Shown here: positions 23,079 to 32,527 of the stretch, piece after piece
Layout of the letters: every line of letters begins with the position of its first letter
How positions within the stretch are numbered: position 1 is the stretch's first letter
Assembly: GCF_900107795.1 (NCBI RefSeq)
Contig: NZ_FNRL01000003.1
Span: 124,001-188,000 of the forward strand
DNA from: Chitinophaga terrae (ex Kim and Jung 2007)
Lineage (GTDB): Bacteria; Bacteroidota; Bacteroidia; Chitinophagales; Chitinophagaceae
Length of the DNA: 64,000 nt
Direction: 5' to 3'
The notes under the pieces: model-generated
Database searches by the model: none
Seen by the model: the letters and a program-made list of their open reading frames with translations, nothing else
Told to the model about the DNA's origin: nothing
Translations under genes and position numbers: made by a program

Positions 23079-24371
23079 TTATGATAGTGTATGAAGGAAA
23101 GTGGTTATTGCGTTGTAGATGGTATGTAGTTGCTCATCGGTAATGCAATATGGGGGCAGTATGTATAGCGTATTGCCGAGAGGCCGCAGCATCAGGCGCC
23201 GTTCCCTGAAAAAGGCGTGGACTTTATCGGCCAGGGAGTTCGTATAGCCATCAGCGTGGGAGGTGACTATCTCAAAGGCGAGAACGGTACCTAACAGCCT
23301 GGGATTTTTAACCAGGGGATTGGCTTGCAGGGTGAGGAGGAAGGATTGATGCAGGGCGTTTATCCGCTCGCGGTTTGCTTTGCAGGCAGGGTCCAGGAAC
23401 AGATCCAGGCTCGCGAGAGCGGCGGTGCAGGCCAGTGGATTGGCAGTGAAAGAATGCCCGTGAAATAATGTTTTCAGTTTATCGGCAGAGAGGAAGGCTT
23501 CATAGATGGTGTTGGTGCTGGTAGTAACGCCAAGCGCCATTGTTCCGCCGGTCAGGCCTTTTGATAAACAGATCATATCCGGTTCTACAGAAACCTGTTG
23601 CATGGCGAAGTCGGGGCCTGTTCTGCCAAATCCTGTCATTACCTCGTCGGCGATCAGCAATATTTTTTCTCCTGCACAATATTGCAGCAGTTTATCGAAG
23701 GTTGTTTTGTCGTACATGATCATCCCGCCGGAACCCTGCAGCAATGGTTCAAAAATGAAAGCTGCAATGGTAGAGGGATCTATCTTCTTTATGTGCGCTA
23801 TCAGTTCGTCCAGGTTGCCGGGGGCAGGCACATCAAGAAAATGTACATCGAACAGCAGGTCGTCGAACACCCGGGTAAATACACTTCGGCCACTCACGCT
23901 CATGGCGCCGAATGTATCGCCGTGGTAGGCGTTTTTGAATGCCAGTATATTGCGCCTGGGCATTCCTTTGTTATCCCAGTATTGCAGCGCCATTTTGAGC
24001 GCTACTTCAACTGCCGTGCTTCCGTTATCAGAATAAAATACCTTGCCCTGTTGGCCTCCCAGGAGCTGCAGGAGCCTTTCTGCCAGGTTAACGGCAGGGG
24101 GATGGGTATAGCCTGCAAAGATGCAATGCTCCAGTTCCAATGCCTGCGCGGCCAGTTGTTTGGCAATATGCGGGTGGGCATGGCCATGTATATTTACCCA
24201 CCAGCTGCTTGTGGCGTCGATATACGCGTTATCCTGTTCGTCGAATAAGAGCGCGCCGGCTCCGCGTACTATGCCGATAGGAGCGGGGGCTGTCTGCATC
24301 TGGGTGTAAGGATGCCAGATCACTGCCAGGTCACGTGCCGATAAGTTATTGTTTTGCATACTCGTTGGCAT
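23079..24371 (-). CDS. bioA: Adenosylmethionine-8-amino-7-oxononanoate aminotransferase
   Basis: The PLP enzyme that makes 7,8-diaminopelargonate, using S-adenosylmethionine as amino donor, in biotin synthesis. 430 aa from 24371, or 426 aa from a second ATG at 24359; both are plausible. WHPYTQM at about 19-25 and the SSWWVNIHGHAHP block (55-67) are BioA marks that separate it from other class III aminotransferases. The PLP lysine is in LSKGLTGG (about K271) and the cofactor Asp in IADEVMTGFGR. bioB, bioD and bioF are not in the window, so this copy is separated from the rest of the pathway. It lies 31 bp after a hybrid kinase gene in the same direction. Confidence 0.93.
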   Translation of the reverse strand: MPTSMQNNNLSARDLAVIWHPYTQMQTAPAPIGIVRGAGALLFDEQDNAYIDATSSWWVNIHGHAHPHIAKQLAAQALELEHCIFAGYTHPPAVNLAERLLQLLGGQQGKVFYSDNGSTAVEVALKMALQYWDNKGMPRRNILAFKNAYHGDTFGAMSVSGRSVFTRVFDDLLFDVHFLDVPAPGNLDELIAHIKKIDPSTIAAFIFEPLLQGSGGMIMYDKTTFDKLLQYCAGEKILLIADEVMTGFGRTGPDFAMQQVSVEPDMICLSKGLTGGTMALGVTTSTNTIYEAFLSADKLKTLFHGHSFTANPLACTAALASLDLFLDPACKANRERINALHQSFLLTLQANPLVKNPRLLGTVLAFEIVTSHADGYTNSLADKVHAFFRERRLMLRPLGNTLYILPPYCITDEQLHTIYNAITTFLHTLS

Positions 24372-24402
24372 TTATGAATGCGCGAATATACTTTAATTGT
24401 AC

Positions 24403-26820
24403 CTATACTATATTACGCTGCAGCATTTGCATAAGATCTTCCGCTGCATAAGGTTTGGGCAAAAGGTTGTTTACACCCAGGGCGCTGAGCCGCTTGCTTA
24501 CCTCCGGCATGATGTCGGCCGTTAGCACAATAATAAAGGCATCCGGCTGGTATGCTTTGATATGAGGGATGGTTTCATAACCGTTCATTTCAGGCATATG
24601 CAGGTCGAGAATGACCCCGTCAAACAATTCTTCCTTCATTTTTTCCAGGGCAATTTTCCCGTTGGAAACGCTGCTGATAAGCGCTCCTGTGGCCTGCAAC
24701 TGCAATTCAAGGATACGGATATTGATGGCATTGTCTTCTATTATAAGTATCTTTTTATCTTTTAACAGTTGATGCCTGGGCGTTTTGTTTTTCTGCTGTA
24801 TAGCGCTTTTCGCCGGGGGAACACGGAAAGTAATATCGAATCGGAAGGTGGTGCCTTCATCTTTTTTGCTTTCCAGTATTATCCGGCTGTTGAAAAGTTC
24901 CACCAGTTTCCGGGTGATGGCCAGTCCCAACCCGGTTCCGCCATGCAGGCGGGAAATAGCTGAATTCTCCTGCACAAAGGATTCAAAGATCCGCTCCTGC
25001 ATTTCTTCAGAGATGCCTATACCTGTATCTTTAATGGTAAAGCTCAGGGTACAGGAGTCGGGATGGCTGCAGGTTTCCTGCTGCACTTCGATGGAAACAT
25101 ATCCCTGGCTGGTGAACTTAATCGCGTTATCCAGCAGGTTATTAATGATCTGCCCAAGTCGTACAGGGTCTCCGATCACATTTTCAGGGATGGTATCATC
25201 AAACGACGTGTATAATTTCAGGCCTTTCGATTTCGCCGTTGGCTGCTGGTTCCGGGCAATACCTTGAATTAGGTCTACGGGGTTGAAGGCAATGTGCTCA
25301 AGTTCTATTTTTCCTGCTTCCATTTTTGTAAAATCAAGGATATCGTTAATTAGTCCGAGCAAGTGACGGGCCGAGAATTGAAGGTTCTGGATAATTTCGG
25401 GCTGGACATCGGTAGGGCCGTTGTTTAAAATGCCCGAAAAACCTATGATGGCATTAAGGGGCGTTCGGATCTCATGGCTCATGACAGAAAGGAACTCGCT
25501 GCGCGCCTGCGCCGCTTTCTGCGCGTCGTCCATCGCTTTTACCAGCCGCAGTTCCGCATCTTTTTTATCTGTAATATCCATAATGATGCCGCGTAAATGC
25601 GTAACCATACCATCAGTGTTCAGGATCGCCTGCCCTACAGTTCTTACCCAGGTTTGTTTTCCTTTGGCCGAAATATGTCTTAACTCCAGGTCATAAGGTT
25701 GGTAATTGTAAAGAAGGTTGTCCCTTGCCGCTTCATAAACAGCCTGGTCGGCGGGGTGATAGAATTCCGCATCCGCCTGGATGGAGAGCGGGTAGGTATG
25801 AGGAATTTCCCTCAATTTATAAATTTCGGCTGTCCAGTAGATCTGGCCGGTATGCGGATTAAATTCCCATCCTCCCATCCTGCTCATATCCTGGCACATA
25901 TTCAGCAGCTGGTTGCTTCTCTTTAATTCGGCCTGGGAGCGTTTCAGGTTTATTTTCTGCGATTCAAAATTACTCACGTCCCTGATCAGTATCAGCAGGC
26001 GTTTAGGACCTGGTACGCTGTTTTCGAACAGGCTAATTTTTATGCTGTACCATTTTTCCATTTCAGGCCTGATATCCCTATAGATCTTCTGCTGCCTGAT
26101 CCCTGTTTGAAGCACAATATCCGCCAGGTCGTCAAACTCTTTTGCATGTTCGCCCAGCGCTTCCAGTATGGTTTTCCCCAGAAATATTTCACGGGGCATG
26201 AATAAGAGATCGTCCTGCCGGCACCAGACATTGGTGAAGATCTTCTGTTCGTTCATCTCCATTACAATATCATCCAGTGTTAACATCAGCGAATTCCAGT
26301 CTTCTTCCTGTTTGTCTGCTTTCCTGACCAATTCCGCTTGTTTTTTTCTTTGCTTTTCTTCCTGTTGTATCCTGCCCACCAGTTTTAACAGTGGTTCCAA
26401 TAATGTGATGGTATCCTGGTTATAACCGCCTGCTCTACCGGCCAGCCCGATCACAGACAATACTTCGTTCCCGAACTTTACGGGCAAAGCCAGTATGCTG
26501 TTGGCCATACTGTCGGGTAGCACATTGATCAAAGGCTCTTTGTTTTGCACTACTGTTTGGAGGCAGGAGAAAAACTCTTTCCCCTTCTCAGGAGAAATAT
26601 TGATCAGCGTTTGTTCCGGCGCCTCCAGGGCCTTATCCACTGTTCTGATAAATCCATACCTGCTTCCTGTAAGTTCCATGAGGCTATGAAGAAGATGTTC
26701 ATAACTGTTACGTGCATCATCCTGCCAGTAAGCATCATCCTGTATCTGGCCTATTATACGCAGCAGGTGCTGTTGCTGCATCACAAGTTCCTGTAAAGGC
26801 ATATTCGGGGTAGCCAGCAT
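24403..26820 (-). CDS. Hybrid sensor histidine kinase (GAF-PAS-PAS-HisKA-HATPase-REC)
   Basis: An 805-aa protein without membrane segments, so it senses a cytoplasmic signal. Order: GAF-like domain (about 20-150, ending in a coiled stretch), PAS (175-290), PAS with PAC-type ending (305-425), HisKA with H449 in the FLSVMSHEIRTPLNAIIGFS box, HATPase with N and G boxes (NLLDNAIKF, KDTGIGI, GGTGLGLAI), then a C-terminal receiver with phospho-acceptor D739 and conserved K789 in LLPKPY. A complete internal phosphorelay is therefore possible; an Hpt and output regulator must be elsewhere. Flanked by bioA and repeat block B. Confidence 0.92.
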   Translation of the reverse strand: MLATPNMPLQELVMQQQHLLRIIGQIQDDAYWQDDARNSYEHLLHSLMELTGSRYGFIRTVDKALEAPEQTLINISPEKGKEFFSCLQTVVQNKEPLINVLPDSMANSILALPVKFGNEVLSVIGLAGRAGGYNQDTITLLEPLLKLVGRIQQEEKQRKKQAELVRKADKQEEDWNSLMLTLDDIVMEMNEQKIFTNVWCRQDDLLFMPREIFLGKTILEALGEHAKEFDDLADIVLQTGIRQQKIYRDIRPEMEKWYSIKISLFENSVPGPKRLLILIRDVSNFESQKINLKRSQAELKRSNQLLNMCQDMSRMGGWEFNPHTGQIYWTAEIYKLREIPHTYPLSIQADAEFYHPADQAVYEAARDNLLYNYQPYDLELRHISAKGKQTWVRTVGQAILNTDGMVTHLRGIIMDITDKKDAELRLVKAMDDAQKAAQARSEFLSVMSHEIRTPLNAIIGFSGILNNGPTDVQPEIIQNLQFSARHLLGLINDILDFTKMEAGKIELEHIAFNPVDLIQGIARNQQPTAKSKGLKLYTSFDDTIPENVIGDPVRLGQIINNLLDNAIKFTSQGYVSIEVQQETCSHPDSCTLSFTIKDTGIGISEEMQERIFESFVQENSAISRLHGGTGLGLAITRKLVELFNSRIILESKKDEGTTFRFDITFRVPPAKSAIQQKNKTPRHQLLKDKKILIIEDNAINIRILELQLQATGALISSVSNGKIALEKMKEELFDGVILDLHMPEMNGYETIPHIKAYQPDAFIIVLTADIMPEVSKRLSALGVNNLLPKPYAAEDLMQMLQRNIV

Positions 26821-26939
26821 CTGAAAACGGTTTAACTGGTTCTAAACTGGTTTTAAGTTATGTAATTTCCAGCAAAGTTTCACGCAAAGGGGCAAAGGGG
26901 AGCAAAGAGGCATAAGGGATATTGATCGAAGCAGGTTTT

Positions 26940-26998
26940 AAGAAGCAAAGGATACGAAGATTGTGTTGTGAAACAATCTTTGTATCCTTCGCTTTCTT
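26940..26998. repeat. Long hairpin inside block B
   Basis: The left arm 26940-26964 (aagaagcaaaggatacgaag and then attgt) pairs with 26973-26998 with one bulged base and two mismatches; the loop is 8 nt. It is far longer than a normal terminator stem and has no T run. Confidence 0.8.
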
Positions 26999-27020
26999 AT
27001 TACCTTAAAAAAGTCTTAGT

Positions 27021-27190
27021 CTTAAATCCTTCCCTTTCTTATCACCTTTAATAAAAATCTTAATCTTAAATCCTTTCCTTTCTTATCACCCTTAATAAAA
27101 ATCTTAATCTTAAATCCTTCCCTTTCTTATCACCTTTAATAAAAATCTTAATCTTAAATCCTTCCCTTTCTTATCACCCTTAAAAAAATC
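27021..27190. repeat. Tandem array with a 44-bp period inside block B
   Basis: cttaaatcc begins at 27021, 27065, 27109 and 27153, exactly 44 bp apart. Each unit continues ttccctttcttatcacc, then a ttaataaaaatcttaat run. The copies differ by a few bases, and partial copies extend on both sides. It is all A/T and pyrimidine rich on the plus strand. Confidence 0.9.
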
Positions 27191-27228
27191 TTATGCTCCT
27201 TTGCTTCCCTTTGCCCCTTTGCGTGCAA

Positions 27229-29178
27229 CTACCGCTTCATGCCGCCGTTCTTGAAGAGGTTGTACGCCGTCTGGTAGTTGGCAATGCTAACTTTTAAAAG
27301 GGAGCTATCCATTGGTGCGGCATGTTGTTCGTTCTTTTCCTGGTTCCAGGTGAAGAATTCCGCTTTCTGCTGGGGACTGAGAATGATCAGCTTTCCCGGT
27401 ACCAGGTAGCCTAGTTTCTGGTAAGTACTAACCATGGCGCGGGGCTGGTAGGAAGGTGAGAGCACATCTTCGCCGTATAACTTGCTGTTATACGTCCAAT
27501 GGAGTAAACTGAAAAGGGTTGGGTAAATATCGATCTGTGAACACATCCTGTCTATTTCCTGTGGCGCAACGCCCGGAAGGTTGAGGATCATGCAGGGAAT
27601 ATGGTATTTGCTGATCTCGATTTCATTCTTGCCGGCGCTGCTGGCGCAATGGTCGGCCACTAAAATGATCACCGTATTCTTAAACCATGGTTTGGAAGCG
27701 GCTTTTTTAAGAAATTCGCCGATCGCATAATCTGTATATTTCACTGCGCCTTCGCGGCTGGAGCCCGAAGGGATATCTATTTTACCGGATGGATAGGTGA
27801 AAGGACGATGATTGGAAGTGGTCATCACAAAATCATAGAACGGTTTCCCGGCTGCAAATTTATTGTCCGCATTGCGGATAACAGCATCGTAAATATCCTC
27901 ATCGCATATGCCCCAGGCGTTCTCGAAATGCACAGCGGAATCGGGGATATTTGTCCTGGTACTGGTAAGTTTATCATCCACGAATTTATGTCGCAGGCGA
28001 TCGGTGATATCATAGCCATTATTGCCGAAATAATTGTTCATGTTGTCGAAATACCCGTCGCCCCCATAAAAGAAGCCACGGTCGTAACCTGCTTGCCCGA
28101 ATATGTATCCGACGGTAAAGAGCGACTCGTTATGCTTCCTGCGCACGATACTCTGGCCGGGAGTAGGAGGCACGGCAAGGCTCAGCGCTTCCATTCCTCT
28201 TACCGTACGGGTACCGGTTGCATACATGTTGGTAAAGAGCAGGCTTTGTTTGGCTATGCTGTCCAGTACCGGCGTAATATGTTCCCTGTTCCCGAAGCGT
28301 TCCATGAAGTCGGCGCTGAAGCTCTCTATCGTTATCATGATCACGTTCGGTATAATACGTGTATTCGTGTCCGTTACCTGCCTTAACAAGTTGTTGCCAG
28401 TCGTTAGATAATGGCTGTTATTGGTCTGCAACTGGCTTCTCACCAGGTTGAACGCCATGTTCTCATTTTCCTGCATGTAGTATTTATCATACGCCAGCTC
28501 GTTGTTCAGGTAGGCTGATACAAATGAATATACGCCGGCCTTGGAGAGTTCCTGGGCGTAGCGGTTCGGATGCTGCTCGGCCCAGCTGTTGCTCACATAA
28601 GAGATATGCAGAACGGTAAGCCCGGCCAGTATGGCGGTGATCAGCAGTCTTTTCCCGAAAGGGGTTTTCGACTGGAAGCTGCTGCGGAAAAATCCTAAGC
28701 GGTGCAGCACCCATACCAGGAAAGCAGTAACCAGGATAACGCCTCCTATCAGCAGGGGGAGGGGATACGATTGGTTAATGTTGGAGATCACTTCATACGT
28801 ATAAATGAGGTAATCGACGGCGATAAAATCGAACCGCCCCGAATATTCTCCCCAGAAGGTGAATTCAGCAAAAAAGGAAAACACCAGTATCATTGCTGCC
28901 AGGAATACCGTGAAATAGGTAAATACCCGGTTGAAGATGGTGTTATTCAGCCTTGCCGGCAGGAAAAGCAGGTAAAGTGCATACCCGAAAGTGAAAAATA
29001 AAGTTACTCCAAGGTCGTAGATCAGGCCTTTGAAATAGATGCCGGGGATATCGGCAATTGTTAACCCGGACTGCGGGAAGGCCCAACACAGCAATGCAGT
29101 TCTGACAAGGAACGACAGGAGCAATATCATGGCGCTAAACCCGAACAACACATTGTACCGGTTTTTGCAGGTTATCAT
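27229..29178 (-). CDS. LtaS-like membrane sulfatase / phosphoglycerol transferase
   Basis: A 649-aa inner-membrane protein with five N-terminal membrane segments (up to about residue 195) and a large periplasmic alkaline-phosphatase-fold domain. NVIMITIESFSADFMERFG (metal-binding Glu), then MYATGTRTVRGMEAL carrying the candidate nucleophile Thr, and ILVADHCASSAG near the C-terminus (Asp-His metal site) fit the LtaS/MdoB family. LtaS proper makes lipoteichoic acid in Firmicutes; a Gram-negative bacterium would rather transfer phosphoglycerol or phosphoethanolamine to a glycan or lipid, so that is my inference. It is the last gene of a four-gene operon with a TonB-dependent receptor and a two-component system. 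Confidence 0.85.
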   Translation of the reverse strand: MITCKNRYNVLFGFSAMILLLSFLVRTALLCWAFPQSGLTIADIPGIYFKGLIYDLGVTLFFTFGYALYLLFLPARLNNTIFNRVFTYFTVFLAAMILVFSFFAEFTFWGEYSGRFDFIAVDYLIYTYEVISNINQSYPLPLLIGGVILVTAFLVWVLHRLGFFRSSFQSKTPFGKRLLITAILAGLTVLHISYVSNSWAEQHPNRYAQELSKAGVYSFVSAYLNNELAYDKYYMQENENMAFNLVRSQLQTNNSHYLTTGNNLLRQVTDTNTRIIPNVIMITIESFSADFMERFGNREHITPVLDSIAKQSLLFTNMYATGTRTVRGMEALSLAVPPTPGQSIVRRKHNESLFTVGYIFGQAGYDRGFFYGGDGYFDNMNNYFGNNGYDITDRLRHKFVDDKLTSTRTNIPDSAVHFENAWGICDEDIYDAVIRNADNKFAAGKPFYDFVMTTSNHRPFTYPSGKIDIPSGSSREGAVKYTDYAIGEFLKKAASKPWFKNTVIILVADHCASSAGKNEIEISKYHIPCMILNLPGVAPQEIDRMCSQIDIYPTLFSLLHWTYNSKLYGEDVLSPSYQPRAMVSTYQKLGYLVPGKLIILSPQQKAEFFTWNQEKNEQHAAPMDSSLLKVSIANYQTAYNLFKNGGMKR

Positions 29179-29209
29179 TTTGTTAAATAATTAGGTTGGC
29201 GAAGGTACA

Positions 29210-31186
29210 CTATAAATTAAATTTTATGGACATGTTAATTGTCCTTCCATCGATCGGCCCCCAGAGCGGTGCAAACTCGGGGTTGGAAACGCTGCCGGTA
29301 TAAAGCGGGATATGTTTACCCTGGCGGGCGTCGAACAGGTTCTCTCCATTCAATACCAGCGTCATATGCTCACCAAACTGCCGCGAAATCATGGCTGCCC
29401 AGAACCAGTATGCCGGCGTTTTTTGATTTTGATAGTCATATTGGTTGCCTACCCAGCTGTTCTCAATTCCGAACCGCCATTTCTCCGGTATATCGTAAGC
29501 CAGCGTGCCCGCGAATTTATCCTGGGGCGCAAACGGAACATTGGTTTTAATATCATCCTGGTACCTGGAAACAGTATGATTGTACCCGAGATATAACTCG
29601 ATATCATTGTATTCCAGTCTTACATAGGTATCTGTACCGGCGCTTCTCATCGCGTAAGGCATATTGGTCAACATCACTTTATCAATTCCCGGCGAAGCTA
29701 CCGGCAGTATAGGATCTTTTATATGCGTATAATAAAATGCCTGGTTCAGGGTTAAGGATACTTCGCCCAGCATAGTATTGTAATTACCGTCGAAGTTAAT
29801 GCCCTGGCTTCTTTCTGATTTTACGTCCGCCCCCAACGGCAGCAGGTTCCGGTAGCCGATGGTTTGCGTCTGGTTCGTGAAGATGGCGGGCGATTTATAC
29901 CCTGTGCCGCCGCTGAGGCGTAACGACAGGTCGTCTATCGGTTTATATACCAGCGCAAGGCGGGGCAGGATATACCATCCGAACACATTATGGTAATCGG
30001 CTCTTAACCCGCCTTCTACCAGGAGCCGGGAGGTAACATGGAAACCATCCTGTATAAATGCGCCCATAGTATTGTAAGTATAGTTGTTCAGGTAAGTGCT
30101 GTCGCCTTTTGCCCTGCGGTAAACTTCGCCGGTGTTGTTCAGTCCTGCAACGAAGTCGTGGTTCCCGGACTTCATATTATAGCTGGCTTCTGCATAGGTA
30201 TTGGTCTGGTTGCCGAGGAGCGTAAAAGTTCCCTGGTCGTTCTGCAGGTGAAAGAAGCTGCCATTGCCTTTAATGGTGAGCGTACCATTAGCCAGTTGTT
30301 TGCGGATCAACTGCAGTTCGATGCTGTTTCGTTCGCTGTTATTGGTTTCCGTGTAAATATGTTTGGCATCGGGATGCCCGTCCAGCACCTGCATATCGCC
30401 GCCTTCCCTTCTTTCTATGGTACCGGAATACCCGGCGATCAGCGTGGTTTGCGGATTGATATACCAGAAGAAGCGGGGGTGCAGCAGGTATTGACGCAGC
30501 TTCGGCACATCACTGAACCCGTCCTTATTTACATCTACGGGATTCTGGGTGGTAACGCCTGCAAATAATGTTAATCCAGTTTTACCGTATTTCTGTGAAT
30601 AAAAGGTGTTGAAGTTGGTTTCTTTTAGAGTGCTCCTGTTCACCAGCACATCCAGCGTTGGTTTTTCGCCGGGCGTTTTTGATACGAAGTTGATGATGCC
30701 CGCAATGGCGCCGCCTCCGTAAAGGGTCGATACCGAGCCTTTGATGATCTCTATCTGTTTCAGGTCCAGCGGGGGAATGGAAAGTACGCCGAAGTTGCCG
30801 CTCAATCCTTCGTATACCGCCATCCCGTCGCGGAGCAGCTGGGTGTATTTCCCATCCAGCCCCTGCATCCTGATGACGTTGTTGCCATTTACCGCACTGG
30901 TGTTCTGGATATGGATCACCGAAAGATCCCCTAATATGCTTGTTACATTACCGGGTTTGATGCCGCTTTCTTCCTGTAGTTCTTCGGTGCCCAATACTTC
31001 TACTTTCATTGGAAGATCAGTGATACGACTGTTGTTGCGGGTAGCGGAAACAACGATCTCGTGGAGGTCTGCCGTTTTTTGCGCAGTGTCTTTAGCTACA
31101 ATGCCGGAATCTTTCCGTGGCGCATTATTTTGCCCCACGGCGATGGCCGTGTTAGCGAGTAATGCCAGTATCAATTTGCCTTTCAT
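29210..31186 (-). CDS. TonB-dependent outer-membrane receptor
   Basis: 658 aa from the ATG at 31186, which opens the signal peptide MKGKLILALLANTAIAVGQ. A TonB-box-like stretch (DLHEIVVSATRNN) is followed by the plug domain (TSILGDLSVIHIQ, IRMQGLDGKYTQLLRDGMAV, then KQIEIIKGSVSTLYGGGAIA) and a barrel ending in the C-terminal signature IDGRTINMSIKFNL with a terminal aromatic-type strand. It lacks the N-terminal carboxypeptidase-like domain and a SusD partner, so it resembles siderophore/cobalamin receptors rather than SusC. It lies 54 bp after a histidine kinase gene and 31 bp before the LtaS-like gene. Confidence 0.92.
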   Translation of the reverse strand: MKGKLILALLANTAIAVGQNNAPRKDSGIVAKDTAQKTADLHEIVVSATRNNSRITDLPMKVEVLGTEELQEESGIKPGNVTSILGDLSVIHIQNTSAVNGNNVIRMQGLDGKYTQLLRDGMAVYEGLSGNFGVLSIPPLDLKQIEIIKGSVSTLYGGGAIAGIINFVSKTPGEKPTLDVLVNRSTLKETNFNTFYSQKYGKTGLTLFAGVTTQNPVDVNKDGFSDVPKLRQYLLHPRFFWYINPQTTLIAGYSGTIERREGGDMQVLDGHPDAKHIYTETNNSERNSIELQLIRKQLANGTLTIKGNGSFFHLQNDQGTFTLLGNQTNTYAEASYNMKSGNHDFVAGLNNTGEVYRRAKGDSTYLNNYTYNTMGAFIQDGFHVTSRLLVEGGLRADYHNVFGWYILPRLALVYKPIDDLSLRLSGGTGYKSPAIFTNQTQTIGYRNLLPLGADVKSERSQGINFDGNYNTMLGEVSLTLNQAFYYTHIKDPILPVASPGIDKVMLTNMPYAMRSAGTDTYVRLEYNDIELYLGYNHTVSRYQDDIKTNVPFAPQDKFAGTLAYDIPEKWRFGIENSWVGNQYDYQNQKTPAYWFWAAMISRQFGEHMTLVLNGENLFDARQGKHIPLYTGSVSNPEFAPLWGPIDGRTINMSIKFNL

Positions 31187-31240
31187 GTTGTTCAATTTCT
31201 GCTGCAAATGAAGGAACTGAATCTGGAGTAAATCTGTTTG

Positions 31241-32506
31241 TCAGGGCAGGGTTACTGTAAACTGGTGAACATTGCCGGTATGCAGGTAAGTGAGAGTTAG
31301 CTGGTAGCTGTCGGCCATCTTCTTTACTATGGCCAATCCCAGGCCATTGGAGTTGGAGTAGGTGTCCTGCTGTTTTTTGAACCGCTGGTATAACTGGTCT
31401 GCCGGTATAGCGGCAAGCTCGCTGGTATTGCTGATCTGTAACGATCTTGCTGTCAGCAGCAACGTGATCTCTCCGCCCGCGTAGTTGTATTTAATGGCAT
31501 TGCCCAGCAGGTTGCTGATCAGCAGGTCGGCCAGGGCGGGATGAAGCGGCCATTCGCTTTCTTCATCCAGCTGGCTGTTGATGGTCAGTTGTTTTTCTGC
31601 GATCAGTTCTTCAAAAAGCTGAAGATATTTCCTGATAACGGCGGCCAGTTTTAAAGGCGCCGATACAGGGAATTGCCGGTTCTCTATTTTCGCCAGCAGC
31701 AGGAGACTGTGATTTAAGCGTGACAGACGTTGCAATTCATCGTAGCTGAGCAGGATATTACGTTGTTGCGCGGCAGTTAGCGATTCGTCCTGCAACAGTA
31801 ATTCAAGTTTACTTTGCGCGATAGCCAGCGGGGTTTGCATTTCGTGGGCTGCATCTTCTGTCAGCTCTTTCATATTCAGGTAGTCCTGGTACATCCTGGC
31901 GGTCATGCTGGTAAGCGAACTGTTCAGTTGGTTGAATTCATAGGTCGGGGTTTGCTCAAATATTACCTTGGCCAGTTTATTAAGCTGAAGTTGTTGTATC
32001 TGGTCCAGCGACCGGTAAAATGGTTTCCATATTTTCCGGCTGATAAGCCAATTGGAAACCAGCGCAAAAACGAGCAACCCGCCGAAGGCCAGCAGCATTA
32101 CATGGATTATATTCTTTACCAGGTCGTCTTTTTCAATGAGCGATTTCCGGATGATCAGCTCATAATGTTGGTCACGCACTGTTATGACCTGCGATAACTG
32201 GCGGAAAGGGGCGTAAGTATCTTCCGGCTCCTGGTAGATGTCGACAGTGGTAAGCCGGGGTTTGCGCTGAACCGGCGCATCAACCGGCCGGATATTGAAC
32301 TCCGGCGTACTGATCCTGAAAACAGGATTACCGGCGCTGGTGGTATCCAGGTACCGGACCCACTCCAGTTGGTCGTTCAACAGTTCTTCGTCCGTTTCGT
32401 GTTTGATCTCTTTGTTGAAACGGTTATAAAGGAAGAAGGCTCCTGCTGTGAAAACAGGCAGCATGATAAGGAGGAAGTATAAAGTGGTTTTAGTCAGAAG
32501 TTTCAT
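31241..32506 (-). CDS. Sensor histidine kinase
   Basis: A 421-aa classical membrane kinase: membrane segments at about 8-28 and 132-155 with a periplasmic sensor of about 100 residues between, HAMP-like linker, HisKA with the phosphorylated His at about 221 (DAAHEMQTPLAIAQ), and HATPase (NLLGNAIKYN, GLGLAIVKKM). The catalytic parts are complete except that the G1 box is eroded (SLQISNTSELAAI instead of DNGxGI), as in a number of Bacteroidota kinases. It starts 21 bp after the response regulator gene and forms a two-component pair with it; the adjacent TonB-dependent receptor gene is the obvious target. Confidence 0.92.
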   Translation of the reverse strand: MKLLTKTTLYFLLIMLPVFTAGAFFLYNRFNKEIKHETDEELLNDQLEWVRYLDTTSAGNPVFRISTPEFNIRPVDAPVQRKPRLTTVDIYQEPEDTYAPFRQLSQVITVRDQHYELIIRKSLIEKDDLVKNIIHVMLLAFGGLLVFALVSNWLISRKIWKPFYRSLDQIQQLQLNKLAKVIFEQTPTYEFNQLNSSLTSMTARMYQDYLNMKELTEDAAHEMQTPLAIAQSKLELLLQDESLTAAQQRNILLSYDELQRLSRLNHSLLLLAKIENRQFPVSAPLKLAAVIRKYLQLFEELIAEKQLTINSQLDEESEWPLHPALADLLISNLLGNAIKYNYAGGEITLLLTARSLQISNTSELAAIPADQLYQRFKKQQDTYSNSNGLGLAIVKKMADSYQLTLTYLHTGNVHQFTVTLP

Positions 32507-32527
32507 CCTGTTGATTTGCGCAATGGA

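Larger units (their letters stand above)
26877..27229. repeat. Repeat block B: element bounded by 40-bp inverted repeats
   Basis: The left arm 26877-26916 and right arm 27190-27229 are inverted copies matching at 36 of 40 positions. Both are the purine-rich sequence family of block A (cacgcaaaggggcaaag, then agcaaag, then cataag). Between them lie a 25-bp hairpin and a 44-bp tandem array, listed separately. The right arm runs into the stop codon of the LtaS-like gene and the left arm lies 57 bp before the hybrid kinase ATG. No ORF is inside. It may be a miniature inverted-repeat element, an expanded REP-type element, or a structured RNA in the minus-strand transcript. Confidence 0.9.

Noticed and set aside
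22635..27229. CRISPR array
   Set aside because: The repeat units are themselves degenerate and contiguous; there are no unique spacers of constant length and no cas genes.
26877..27229. Insertion sequence
   Set aside because: The inverted arms are real, but no transposase ORF is inside and no target-site duplication could be confirmed by eye; it is listed as a repeat element only.
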